From CBDDIP01 sp965279405 (lineage in GTDB: Bacteria > Actinomycetota > Acidimicrobiia > Acidimicrobiales > Ilumatobacteraceae): 64,000 bases of DNA. The stretch is taken from positions 5,022,001 through 5,086,000 of the forward strand of contig OZ257157.1 in assembly GCA_965279405.1 (NCBI GenBank), in the 5' to 3' direction. The notes below the pieces were generated by a model. It did not search any database. It was not told the origin of the DNA and was given only the letters and a program-made list of their open reading frames with translations. This document shows positions 36,902 through 44,250 of the stretch, one piece after another (the first letter of the stretch is position 1; every line of letters starts with the position of its first letter). The position numbers and the translations under genes were made by a program.

Positions 36902-37944
36902 TGCCCGACCCGCAGCGCGTCATCGACCTCCCGACGCCCGCGCTGGTGATCGAGGCCGGCGCGTTCCGGCGCAACCTGGCGTCGATGGCCGGGCTGCTGC
37001 CGGGCGCGCTGCTGCGGCCGCACGTGAAGGCACACAAGTGCACCGCGCTGGCCGCGGAGCAAGAGCGAGCCGGCCATCGCACCTTCACGTGCGCGACGCC
37101 GCGCGAGGTGATCGGCATGGTCGAGGCGGGTGTCGGCGACGACCTGCTGCTGGCCAACGAATCCGTCGACCCGCAGCGGTTGTCGGCGATGGCTGCCCTG
37201 CAGCACCGGGCGCGCATCACCATCGCGGTCGACTCACCGGAGACCATCGCTGCAGCTGCGGCCGCGGGGCTGATCGAGGTGCTCATCGACGTCAACGTCG
37301 GTCTGCCGCGATGCGGTGTGGAGCCCGACGCCGCCGGCGCGTTGGCCGACCTCGCTCGCAGCCGTGGGCTCGCCGTGCGCGGGGTGATGGGTTACGAGGG
37401 GCATCTGATGCCGCTGGCGGACGCGGCCGAGCAGCACGAGCGTGTCGCTGCGGCGATGGCCCTGCTGCGACGAGCCCACGACGACGTCGGCGGTGACGTC
37501 GTCAGCGCCGGCGGGACGGGGACCGCGGCGATCCACCGAGCGATGATGGACGCCGGCGTCGGCGTCAGCGAGGTGCAGGCCGGCAGCTACGCGTTGATGG
37601 ACACCGCCTACGCCGCGAGCCTCGGCGGCCGGCCGCTGCAGCTGGAGCAAGCGTGCTTCGTGGTCGGTACGGTGATCGCCGCTGGACGGCAGCATGCGGT
37701 GGCCGATGTCGGGTTGAAGGCGCTGGGGATGGATCACGGGAATCCGACGGTCGAGGGGGCGGTGGTGTGGTTCTGCAGTGACGAGCACGTGACGTTCGCT
37801 CCGAGCTCGCCGGTCGCTGTCGGCGATCGGGTCCGTGTCGTGCCCGCACACATCGATCCGACGATGGCCATGCACGACGTGGCCTGGCTGGTGAGCGACG
37901 ACGCCGTGGTCGACCGCTGGGCGGTGGATCTGCGCGGATGGTGA
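36901..37944 (+). CDS. D-threonine aldolase / D-serine dehydratase-like PLP enzyme (DSD1 family)
   Basis: A 347-residue fold-type-III PLP protein. The Schiff-base Lys is in LRPHVKAHKCTALA, the barrel has GVMGYEGHLMPL and VSAGGTGT, and the C-terminal domain has VPAHIDPTMAMHD. In this family a C-terminal metal site is formed by His and either Cys (D-serine dehydratase) or Asp (D-threonine aldolase). The HID here matches the aldolase type. It would split D-threonine or related beta-hydroxy D-amino acids to glycine and an aldehyde. Its ATG overlaps the previous stop, and the next gene overlaps its end by 7 bases. Confidence 0.83.
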   Translation: MPDPQRVIDLPTPALVIEAGAFRRNLASMAGLLPGALLRPHVKAHKCTALAAEQERAGHRTFTCATPREVIGMVEAGVGDDLLLANESVDPQRLSAMAALQHRARITIAVDSPETIAAAAAAGLIEVLIDVNVGLPRCGVEPDAAGALADLARSRGLAVRGVMGYEGHLMPLADAAEQHERVAAAMALLRRAHDDVGGDVVSAGGTGTAAIHRAMMDAGVGVSEVQAGSYALMDTAYAASLGGRPLQLEQACFVVGTVIAAGRQHAVADVGLKALGMDHGNPTVEGAVVWFCSDEHVTFAPSSPVAVGDRVRVVPAHIDPTMAMHDVAWLVSDDAVVDRWAVDLRGW

Positions 37945-38915
37945 CCACGTACCCCACCCCCACCGGGCGGCGCAACGTGCTGCGGTTCATCGAGTTCTGT
38001 GCCTGGTTCGGCGTGGCCGGGATGACCTCGATCATCGTCAGCCAGTACGTCTACCGCAACGACCCGGCGATCGCCGCCGCACACACGGTGCTGCCCTACC
38101 TGTTGATGCCATCGATCCCGGTGGCGGTCATCGCCTCACTGGCGCGGCGTCCCGCGTTGGCGCTGTGCGGTTCGGTCATCGGCGTCGTGCTGCTGACGTA
38201 CACGTTCCCGGTGGTGTTCCCGCCGGACATCCCGTCGATCCCGGCCTCGGCCCCACGGATCACCATCCTCGAGGGCAACCTCGCCGCGTTCAACAACCAG
38301 GAGTCGATCGCCGACACGCTCGTGAACTCCGGCGCCGACGTGCTCGTCCTGGTCGAGTACACCAACCACGTCAACGACTGGGTGCGGGATGCGGGTGCCG
38401 AGGACGTCTACCCGTACTCGTGGTTGAACGCCGGTGGCTCGGACGGAACCGGGATCTGGAGCAAGTACCCGCTGAGCGACACCGAGCTCGTGCAGATCCG
38501 CGATCGCCCGGCATCGGTGGCCACGGTGACCGTGGAGGGTCACGAGATCCGCCTGATCGCCGTGCACCCGCGACCGCCGACGACGCCCGGCAACGCCGAG
38601 AACTGGGAGGCGGCGATGCCGATGATCGGCGATCTGGCGGCGACGCCGGGGCCGCCGACGATGATCGTCGGCGACTTCAACGCCTCTCGGTGGCACCCGG
38701 TGTTCCGCGAGCTGCTCGACCGGGGGTGGCGCGACGCGCACGAGTGGTTGGGGCACGGCTTCGGTGCGTCATGGCCGAACGACCGCAGGATCGGGCCGTG
38801 GGTGCGGCTCGATCACGCGCTGCTCGGCTCGGGGCTGGCGCCGGTGTCGATCCACGACATCGACCTGCCCGGCAGCGATCACCGCGGGTTCATCGTCACG
38901 ATCGCGCCCGTCTGA
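37938..38915 (+). CDS. Membrane-anchored endonuclease/exonuclease/phosphatase family protein
   Basis: A 325-residue protein with three N-terminal transmembrane helices (about residues 15-100), followed by an EEP domain. The domain shows EGNLAAF (metal-binding Glu/Asn), VLVEYTNHV, VHPRP, VGDFNASRW and a final DLPGSDHRG with the catalytic Asp-His. Such proteins hydrolyse phosphodiesters (nucleic acid or lipid) outside or at the membrane. The substrate cannot be told. The start overlaps the D-threonine aldolase-like gene by 7 bases. It ends convergently 3 bases from rdgB. Confidence 0.84.
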   Translation: MVTTYPTPTGRRNVLRFIEFCAWFGVAGMTSIIVSQYVYRNDPAIAAAHTVLPYLLMPSIPVAVIASLARRPALALCGSVIGVVLLTYTFPVVFPPDIPSIPASAPRITILEGNLAAFNNQESIADTLVNSGADVLVLVEYTNHVNDWVRDAGAEDVYPYSWLNAGGSDGTGIWSKYPLSDTELVQIRDRPASVATVTVEGHEIRLIAVHPRPPTTPGNAENWEAAMPMIGDLAATPGPPTMIVGDFNASRWHPVFRELLDRGWRDAHEWLGHGFGASWPNDRRIGPWVRLDHALLGSGLAPVSIHDIDLPGSDHRGFIVTIAPV

Positions 38916-38918
38916 CCG

Positions 38919-39509
38919 TCACGCACGGAGTGCGTCGAGGAGCGCGGCGAACGCTCGACCGCGATGCGAGATCTCGTTCTTCTCGGCTTCGCTCATCAGC
39001 GAGAAGGTGCGACCGTCGCCGTCGTCGGGGATGAAGACGGGGTCGAAGCCGAACCCGCGGTCGCCGCGGTCCTCGGTGGCGATGGTTCCGTCGCAGACGC
39101 CGCGCACGGCGACGGTTCGGCCGTCGGGCCAGACGACGGTGGCGACGGTCTCGAACGATGCTCGGCGATCGTCATGGGTCGCGAGCTCGTCGAGCAGCTT
39201 GGCCCGGTTCTCGGCGTAGGTCGCGTGCTCGCCCGCGTAGCGGGCGGTGCGCACACCCGGGCGGCCGCCGAGGGCGACGACGAACAGGCCGGTGTCGTCG
39301 GCAACGGCGGGAAGGCCGGTGGCGGTGCAGATCGCCGCGGCCTTGAGGTGGGCGTTGCCCTCGAGGGTCGGGGCGTCCTCGACGACGTCCGGGATCTCGG
39401 GTGGACGCGGCAGCAGGTCGACGACGCCGTCGAGGAGGGCCGCGATCTCGGCGACCTTGTCCGGGTTCGCCGAGGCGCAGACGAGCGTGAGCCGTGCGAT
39501 CGGGCTCAC
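38919..39509 (-). CDS. rdgB: RdgB/HAM1 family non-canonical purine NTP pyrophosphatase
   Basis: Hydrolyses ITP, dITP and XTP to keep the nucleotide pool clean. The 196-residue product has VCASANPDKVAEI at the N-terminus, then AVADDTGLFVVALGGRPGVRTARYAGE and FGFDPVFIP, and ends with SHRGRAFAAL. The GTG start overlaps the rph stop as GTGA. The murI-rph-rdgB order is common in actinobacteria. Confidence 0.95.
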   Translation of the reverse strand: MSPIARLTLVCASANPDKVAEIAALLDGVVDLLPRPPEIPDVVEDAPTLEGNAHLKAAAICTATGLPAVADDTGLFVVALGGRPGVRTARYAGEHATYAENRAKLLDELATHDDRRASFETVATVVWPDGRTVAVRGVCDGTIATEDRGDRGFGFDPVFIPDDGDGRTFSLMSEAEKNEISHRGRAFAALLDALRA

Positions 39510-40270
39510 CGCCCGATCGGGCGCGGCGCCGGCGGCTCGGCGACCAGCTCGGCCTGCAGCGCGATGATCTCGGCCAGTCCGCCGGTGGCCAGCCCGAGGA
39601 GTGCATCGAGCTCGGAGCGAGCGAACGCAGCTCCTTCGGCGGTGCCCTGGACCTCGACGAAGCGCAGCTCCTCGGTCCCGCCGGGCTGACCGAGCACGAC
39701 GACGTTCATGTCGACCTCGGCCGTGGAGTCCTCGACGTAGGGCAGGTCGAGCACCGGCACGCCGCCGACGATGCCGACGCTGATCGCCGCGCAGAACGAG
39801 TGCAGCGGGTGCTTGGTGATCTTCTTCTGCTGGACGACCCGGCTGAGCGCGTCGTGCAGGGCGAGGTACCCGCCGCAGATGCTGGCGGTGCGAGTGCCGC
39901 CGTCGGCCTGGAGCACGTCGCAGTCGACGACCACCTGACGCTCACCGAGGGCGCGCATGTCGCACGCGGCGCGCAGCGAGCGGCCGATCAGTCGTTGGAT
40001 CTCCACCGTGCGACCGCTCTGCTTGCCCTTCGCGGCTTCGCGGTCGATGCGCTCGGGTGAGGCGCCGGGGAGCATGGAGTACTCGGCGGTCACCCAGCCC
40101 TTGCCGGAGTTGCGCATCCAGCGCGGTACGTCTTCGTCGATCGACGCGGTGCACAACACGCGCGTCTTGCCGAACGTGACCAGCACGCTGCCGGCAGCCA
40201 TCTCGGTGTAGTCACGTTCGAACGTGATCGTGCGCAGCTCGTCGGCGGCGCGGCCATCGGGGCGGGTCAT
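39506..40270 (-). CDS. rph: Ribonuclease PH
   Basis: Phosphorolytic 3'-exoribonuclease that trims tRNA 3' ends. The 254-residue product has RPDGRAADELR, GSVLVTFGKTRVLCTAS, EYSMLPGASPERIDREAAKGKQSGRTVEIQRLIGRSLRA and DCDVLQADGGTRTASICG, a perfect family match. ATG at 40270 is preceded by AGGAG at a spacing of 12; the upstream in-frame extension is not conserved. It follows murI by 31 bases and overlaps rdgB. Confidence 0.96.
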   Translation of the reverse strand: MTRPDGRAADELRTITFERDYTEMAAGSVLVTFGKTRVLCTASIDEDVPRWMRNSGKGWVTAEYSMLPGASPERIDREAAKGKQSGRTVEIQRLIGRSLRAACDMRALGERQVVVDCDVLQADGGTRTASICGGYLALHDALSRVVQQKKITKHPLHSFCAAISVGIVGGVPVLDLPYVEDSTAEVDMNVVVLGQPGGTEELRFVEVQGTAEGAAFARSELDALLGLATGGLAEIIALQAELVAEPPAPRPIGR

Positions 40271-40301
40271 GGTGTTGGTGTTCTCCTGGTTGGGGGTGTG
40301 G

Positions 40302-41126
40302 TCACTCGTCGGCGGTCCAGTGGTCGGCACTGCCCAGCTCCGGGCCGAGCAGGCGCCCGCCGAGGTAGCTGAACCACGTCGTGTCGCCGCTCGACAGGAA
40401 CCGGTGCACCGCGGGCTCGCTGCCGCTCGGCTCGCGCAGCAGGCCCAGCGAGCGAAGGTGCGCAGCAGCGGCGAAGGCGGTCTCGTCCGCGCTCGACACG
40501 AGGGTGACCTCCGGCCCCATCACTGCGCTGATGACGCGGGCGAGGTAGGGGTAGTGGGTGCAGCCGAGCAGCAGCGCGTCGATGTCGGCGGCTCGGACGG
40601 GTTCCAGCAAGCGTTGGGCAAGCAGCGTGACGTCGTCGCCGACGACTTGCCCGCTCTCGACGAATTCGACGAAGCCAGGGCAGGCCGTAGCGGTCAGCTC
40701 GATGTCGTCGCGCCCTTCGTCGACGGCAGCGGCAGCGACGGCGCGCTCATAGGCCCCGGAACGGATGGTTCCGGTGGTGCCGATCACGCCGACCCGGCCG
40801 GTGGCCGTCGTGCGCACGAGTGCCTGAGCACCCGGGACGATGACGTCGATGACGGGAACGGGGAGCTCGCTCTGCAGCTCGTCGAGCGCTGCCGCCGACG
40901 CCGTGTTGCAGGCGACGACGACCGCCTTCACGTCATGGTCCTTGACCAGGCTCCAGGCGATCTGCCGGGCGAAGTCGCGCACCTCGTTCTGTGGACGCGG
41001 GCCGTACGGGTAGCGGCCCGTGTCGCCGATGTAGACGAGGTCCTCGGCCGGCACGAGGTCGATCAGCGCTCGCGCCACGGTGAGCCCACCGAACCCGCTG
41101 TCGAACATCCCGATCGGCCGCTCCAT
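40302..41126 (-). CDS. murI: Glutamate racemase
   Basis: Makes D-glutamate for peptidoglycan. The 274-residue product begins MERPIGMFDSGFGGLTVARAL, with the two catalytic Cys in VACNTASAAALDE and LGCTHYPYL, and YIGDTGRYPYGPR. ATG at 41126 is the family start; the frame stays open upstream into a tandem repeat region that is non-coding. A TAGCGT box (41137-41142) lies 10 nt upstream. The tandem 13-bp repeat begins 35 bases upstream of the start codon. Confidence 0.96.
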   Translation of the reverse strand: MERPIGMFDSGFGGLTVARALIDLVPAEDLVYIGDTGRYPYGPRPQNEVRDFARQIAWSLVKDHDVKAVVVACNTASAAALDELQSELPVPVIDVIVPGAQALVRTTATGRVGVIGTTGTIRSGAYERAVAAAAVDEGRDDIELTATACPGFVEFVESGQVVGDDVTLLAQRLLEPVRAADIDALLLGCTHYPYLARVISAVMGPEVTLVSSADETAFAAAAHLRSLGLLREPSGSEPAVHRFLSSGDTTWFSYLGGRLLGPELGSADHWTADE

Positions 41127-41160
41127 ACGGCCCGTCACGCTACCCACCCCCAACCCCACC

Positions 41161-41264
41161 CACCCGACCACCACCCCGGACCACCAGCCCGCACCACCAG
41201 CCCGCACCATCACCCCGGACCACCACCCCGGACCACCAGCCCGCACCATCACCCCGGACCACCA
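41161..41264. repeat. Tandem array, eight 13-bp units (SCCCGSACCAYCA)
   Basis: Seven exact-period units run 41174-41264: CCCCGGACCACCA, GCCCGCACCACCA, GCCCGCACCATCA, CCCCGGACCACCA twice, GCCCGCACCATCA, CCCCGGACCACCA. A degenerate unit CACCCGACCACCA precedes at 41161. The period is not a multiple of three, so it is not a coding repeat. It lies just upstream of murI. Confidence 0.9.
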
Positions 41265-41385
41265 GCGCAGTCCACCGGCTGATCCGGCCCGGTCCCCACC
41301 CCGTCGACGGCAGGTCCATCCCGGTCCCCACCCGGCAGACCTCCACAACCCGCCCGGCACCGTCCCGCCCAACGTCCTCGGGGAT

Positions 41386-41563
41386 CGTCACGTGACGTTT
41401 CACTCGCACCCGCTCCAGACCCTCCGGAATCGTCACGTGACGAAACCCGTCGACCGCCGTCATCCCTTGCGAATCGTCACGTGACAGAACCCGCCGACGG
41501 TGCACGATTCGTCACAGACGATTCGCAAGCGCTCCGACGTGGGCATCGAAACGTCACGTGACG
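41386..41563. repeat. Four copies of an extended GTCACGTGAC palindrome
   Basis: CGTCACGTGACG at 41386-41397, 41431-41442 and 41552-41563, and CGTCACGTGACA at 41475-41486. Flanks are related too: GGRATCGTCACGTGAC with a following GTTTC or GAAAC/AGAAC; the fourth copy reads the extended motif on the other strand. It could be a regulator site cluster or a REP-like repeat. Confidence 0.85.
41466..41529. repeat. 13-bp inverted repeat CTTGCGAATCGTC / GACGATTCGCAAG
   Basis: Perfect arms at 41466-41478 and 41517-41529 separated by 38 bases; the left arm runs into the third GTCACGTGAC palindrome. Could fold as a stem-loop in RNA or single-stranded DNA. Confidence 0.75.
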
Positions 41564-41862
41564 ATCCCGAAGTGCGCCTTGGCCGGGAGCGAGCGGTGGC
41601 GCGTGCCGCTCCGGTTGCCGGGGCGCCGGGGGCGCGGTGGCTCCGAGCGAGGCGGGCGCGACCGGGGTTCGGGTCTCGGAAGAACGGCTGCCGGAAGCGA
41701 CGCTCGGGCAATCGGGTGACGGGATCGGTCGGCAGCTGTCCCGAGACACGGCGACTCTCGATCTCGGCGGACTCGCTACGGATTGCGTCACGGAACCAGC
41801 CAGGACCAACGCGACACACCCGGTAGCGATGGCTGTCGCACCCCTTGAGTACACCTCACCAC

Positions 41863-42432
41863 ATGCCCAACCTTCACCTGCCAACACCGACCCACCGGCC
41901 CTGTTCATGGTGCGCCACCGAGTTCCCCATCGCCCACCGCCCCGGCCGCCCCCGCCTCTACTGCGGCCACACCTGCCGCCAACGCGCCTACGAACACCGC
42001 CACGGCCTCCACCACCCCCGCACACCAACCAAGCTCCCCGGCCAACACACCGGCGACCACTGGCGCTACACCGGCTACGAACGCGGCGGCAACCCGACCA
42101 ACGGCCACCGCATCCACGCCCTGCGCACCAGCGTCCGCCCCGACGGCCACCGCCGCGAAACCCTCTGCGGGCTCCTCGCCCGACCCATCGACGGACACTT
42201 CAACACCGTCCACCCCAACTCATGCGCCACCTGCACCGGCATCGCCACTGCCAACCCGCTGCGCTACGGCATCAACGCATCGAACGAGCTCGCCCGCATC
42301 CGCTCACTCCTCGACGAAACCCGACAACGGCGGCTCGACGCCGAGCAGACCGTGCAATGGATCACCACCAACGACCCCGACCAAGGCCGGGTCGGAAGCG
42401 CCGGTCAGCGGACGAACCAGGCGATGACGTAG
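41863..42432 (+). CDS. Small zinc-ribbon protein, unknown function
   Basis: A 189-residue basic protein. Residues 13-43 form a treble-clef-like pattern CSWC...RLYCGHTCRQRAYEHRHG, common in short actinobacterial DNA-associated proteins. A second group, TLCGLLA...CATCTG, near residues 98-122 may also bind metal. The C-terminus has a short helix (NELARIRSLLDETRQRRLDAEQ). ATG at 41863 is chosen; a TTG six codons upstream is possible. Codon use is normal (C/G third positions). It overlaps the end of the convergent CPBP protease gene by 28 bases. It sits beside the palindrome array, so a DNA-binding link is tempting but unproven. Confidence 0.7.
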   Translation: MPNLHLPTPTHRPCSWCATEFPIAHRPGRPRLYCGHTCRQRAYEHRHGLHHPRTPTKLPGQHTGDHWRYTGYERGGNPTNGHRIHALRTSVRPDGHRRETLCGLLARPIDGHFNTVHPNSCATCTGIATANPLRYGINASNELARIRSLLDETRQRRLDAEQTVQWITTNDPDQGRVGSAGQRTNQAMT

Positions 42433-43100
42433 CCCACCGAGTTGGTCCCGACGTGAGCGAGCATCGTCGTCAGGACGCTGCCCGAGCGGTAGCGCAGCCA
42501 ACAGAACCAGAGACCTGCGAACGTCGTGCCGACAACCGCGAACACGACCGCAGCGATCGTCCCGCCCGCACCGCTGCCGAACACCTCCGTAGCCGTCGGG
42601 TTGACCTGGTTCAGCCCGAGCGCCGGCAGCACGTGCCATGCCCCGAACAGCAAGGAAGCGACGAGACACGCCCGGCCGACTCCAAGGCGTGCTGCCAGCA
42701 CCGCCGGCAGCACCGCCCGGAACGCGGTCTCTTCGAGCAGCACCGTCCCGAGCGGAATGCGCACCCCCGCCTGGTACAGCACGGTCCACACGCCGTCGTG
42801 CACCCGCTTGTCGCGGTAGAGGTCGTGGAACGCCGGCATCGCCACCGCAGCAGCCATCACCGCCACCGTCAGCACGAGCAGGGTCAGTCCCCACGCCGCT
42901 CCTCGGCGCCATGAGGTGAAGCCCATCCCCACCAGGGTCACCTCCGCACGCGCCCACCACACGCACGCCACCGCCACCGACGCGTTCCACGGGACGTAGA
43001 GCGCACCAGGCAGCACCCGGTTCGACATCACGTTGGCCACCGCAAGCAGCAGCAACAGACCCACGATCGTCGCAGCCCACGACCTACGCTCGACGGCCAT
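42405..43100 (-). CDS. CPBP family intramembrane glutamic endopeptidase
   Basis: A 231-residue membrane protein with about six hydrophobic helices and the three CPBP/Abi motifs: EETAFRAVLP (EExxxR), FGAWHVLPAL, and LAHVGTNSVG. CPBP proteases process prenylated proteins in eukaryotes and act in bacteriocin self-immunity or signalling in bacteria. Its ATG (43098-43100) overlaps the divergent acyltransferase ATG in the tetramer CATG. A TACCCT box lies 7 nt upstream, inside the acyltransferase gene, implying a leaderless start. Confidence 0.88.
   Translation of the reverse strand: MAVERRSWAATIVGLLLLLAVANVMSNRVLPGALYVPWNASVAVACVWWARAEVTLVGMGFTSWRRGAAWGLTLLVLTVAVMAAAVAMPAFHDLYRDKRVHDGVWTVLYQAGVRIPLGTVLLEETAFRAVLPAVLAARLGVGRACLVASLLFGAWHVLPALGLNQVNPTATEVFGSGAGGTIAAVVFAVVGTTFAGLWFCWLRYRSGSVLTTMLAHVGTNSVGYVIAWFVR
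43085..43090 (+). promoter_or_regulatory. -10-like hexamer TACGCT for the acyltransferase, inside the CPBP gene
   Basis: TACGCT ends 8 nt before the acyltransferase ATG at 43099 and lies within the N-terminal codons of the divergent CPBP gene. Confidence 0.45.
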
Positions 43101-44247
43101 GCAACCGAGGGTACCGGCACCCGCTCCACCGGGCCCCGAACGCAGCGCTCCGGAGCGCAACCACTACGTCGACTTCCTGCGCGCCTTCAGCCTGCTCGTC
43201 GTGGTCGCCTGGCACTGGATCTTCACCATCATCCGCTGGCAGAAGGACGGCCCGCACGCCACCAACCCGATCGGCTTCACCACCGGTCTGTGGACCGCAA
43301 CGTGGCTCCTGCAGGTGATGCCTCTGTTCTTCTACGTCGGCGGCTACGCCCACCTCACCGCGTGGGAGCGGGCACGCGCCCGCGGCGAGCACATCGGTCA
43401 CTTCGTCTGGAAGCGGATCAACAAGCTGGCCATCCCGGCTCTGGCGTTGCTCGGCGTCTGGATCGCGCTCGGCGTCGTCTTCGGCTCGGTGTTCGACCTG
43501 CACTGGATCGGGCGCGCGGTGATCCTCGTCGTCAGCCCGCTGTGGTTCATGGGCGTCTACCTGATGCTCGTCGCGCTCCTGCCGATCTTCCTCTGGCTGC
43601 ACCGCCGCTACGACACCATCGTGCTCGTCTTCCTCGCCGCCATCGCCGGAGCGGTCGACATCCTCCGCTTCCGCGAGGGCTACGAGTGGCTCGGCTACAT
43701 CAACATGATCGCCGTCTGGGGCCTGTGCCACCAGCTCGGCTTCTTCTACGACCGCATCGTCGCCGCCGCCCGCCGCACCGACTGGACGCTGCTCTGGGCC
43801 GGTCTCGCCGGACTGGCCGGGCTGGTCGGCAGTGGCCTCTACCCCGGCTCGATGGTCGGTGTGCCAGGCGAGCGCTCGAACATGGCCCCGCCCACGCTGT
43901 GCATCATCGCCCTCGTCGCCTTCCAGGCAGGCGTCGCCGAGGTGCTCCGCCCGACGATCGAAGCCCGCCTCGGGCGACCGAGGTGGAAGCGAGTCAACGA
44001 CACGATCAACCGCTTCTCGATGCCGCTGTTCCTCTTCCACACCACCGGCATGGCGCTGCACCGCGCCGTTCGCTACGCCCTCGCCGGCAACCGCAACGAA
44101 GCCCGCCAGCCGACGCTCTGGTGGTGGCTCTACCGCCCGCTGGCGTTCATCGGCCCGCTCATCTTCACCCTGCCGGTGATCTGGCTCTTCGGCCGGCAGT
44201 GGACCCGCGAGCCGAAGCCGAAGCCCACGCCGGCCACGTCGAACTGA
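43099..44247 (+). CDS. Acyltransferase 3 family membrane protein
   Basis: A 382-residue protein with about ten transmembrane helices. The N-terminal motif NHYVDFLRAFSLLVVVAWHW contains the R and H residues typical of acyltransferase-3 proteins, which acylate sugars, peptidoglycan or antibiotics at the membrane. The C-terminal region ends in a Lys/Pro tail. The start overlaps that of the divergent CPBP gene (CATG), and no alternative start lies downstream before the conserved motif. EamA follows 3 bases after the stop, so the two are probably co-transcribed. Confidence 0.82.
   Translation: MQPRVPAPAPPGPERSAPERNHYVDFLRAFSLLVVVAWHWIFTIIRWQKDGPHATNPIGFTTGLWTATWLLQVMPLFFYVGGYAHLTAWERARARGEHIGHFVWKRINKLAIPALALLGVWIALGVVFGSVFDLHWIGRAVILVVSPLWFMGVYLMLVALLPIFLWLHRRYDTIVLVFLAAIAGAVDILRFREGYEWLGYINMIAVWGLCHQLGFFYDRIVAAARRTDWTLLWAGLAGLAGLVGSGLYPGSMVGVPGERSNMAPPTLCIIALVAFQAGVAEVLRPTIEARLGRPRWKRVNDTINRFSMPLFLFHTTGMALHRAVRYALAGNRNEARQPTLWWWLYRPLAFIGPLIFTLPVIWLFGRQWTREPKPKPTPATSN
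43108..43113 (-). promoter_or_regulatory. -10-like hexamer TACCCT for the CPBP gene, inside the acyltransferase gene
   Basis: On the minus strand TACCCT ends 7 nt before the CPBP ATG, within codons 4-5 of the divergent acyltransferase gene. Confidence 0.45.
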
Positions 44248-44250
44248 CCC

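Larger units (their letters stand above)
41127..41862. other. 736-bp gene-free stretch with repeats
   Basis: Between murI (leftward) and the zinc-ribbon gene (rightward) no frame has recognisable protein features; the open frames are low-complexity Pro, Arg or Gly readings. It contains a 13-bp tandem array (41161-41264), four GTCACGTGAC palindromes (41387-41562) and a 13-bp inverted repeat (41466-41529). The remaining 41564-41862 is GC-rich with nothing distinctive seen. Confidence 0.7.

Noticed and set aside
41161..41264. CRISPR-like array
   Set aside because: Units are only 13 bp and contiguous with no unique spacers; no cas genes are present in the window.
41127..41372. N-terminal extension of murI through the tandem repeat
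   Set aside because: It reads Trp/Gly-rich from the repeat; the family begins at MERPIGMFDSG (41126).
41477..42028. Minus-strand ORF with Gly/Arg-rich product in the repeat region
   Set aside because: Composition is that of a GC-rich non-coding stretch; no RBS or family, and it overlaps the zinc-ribbon gene.
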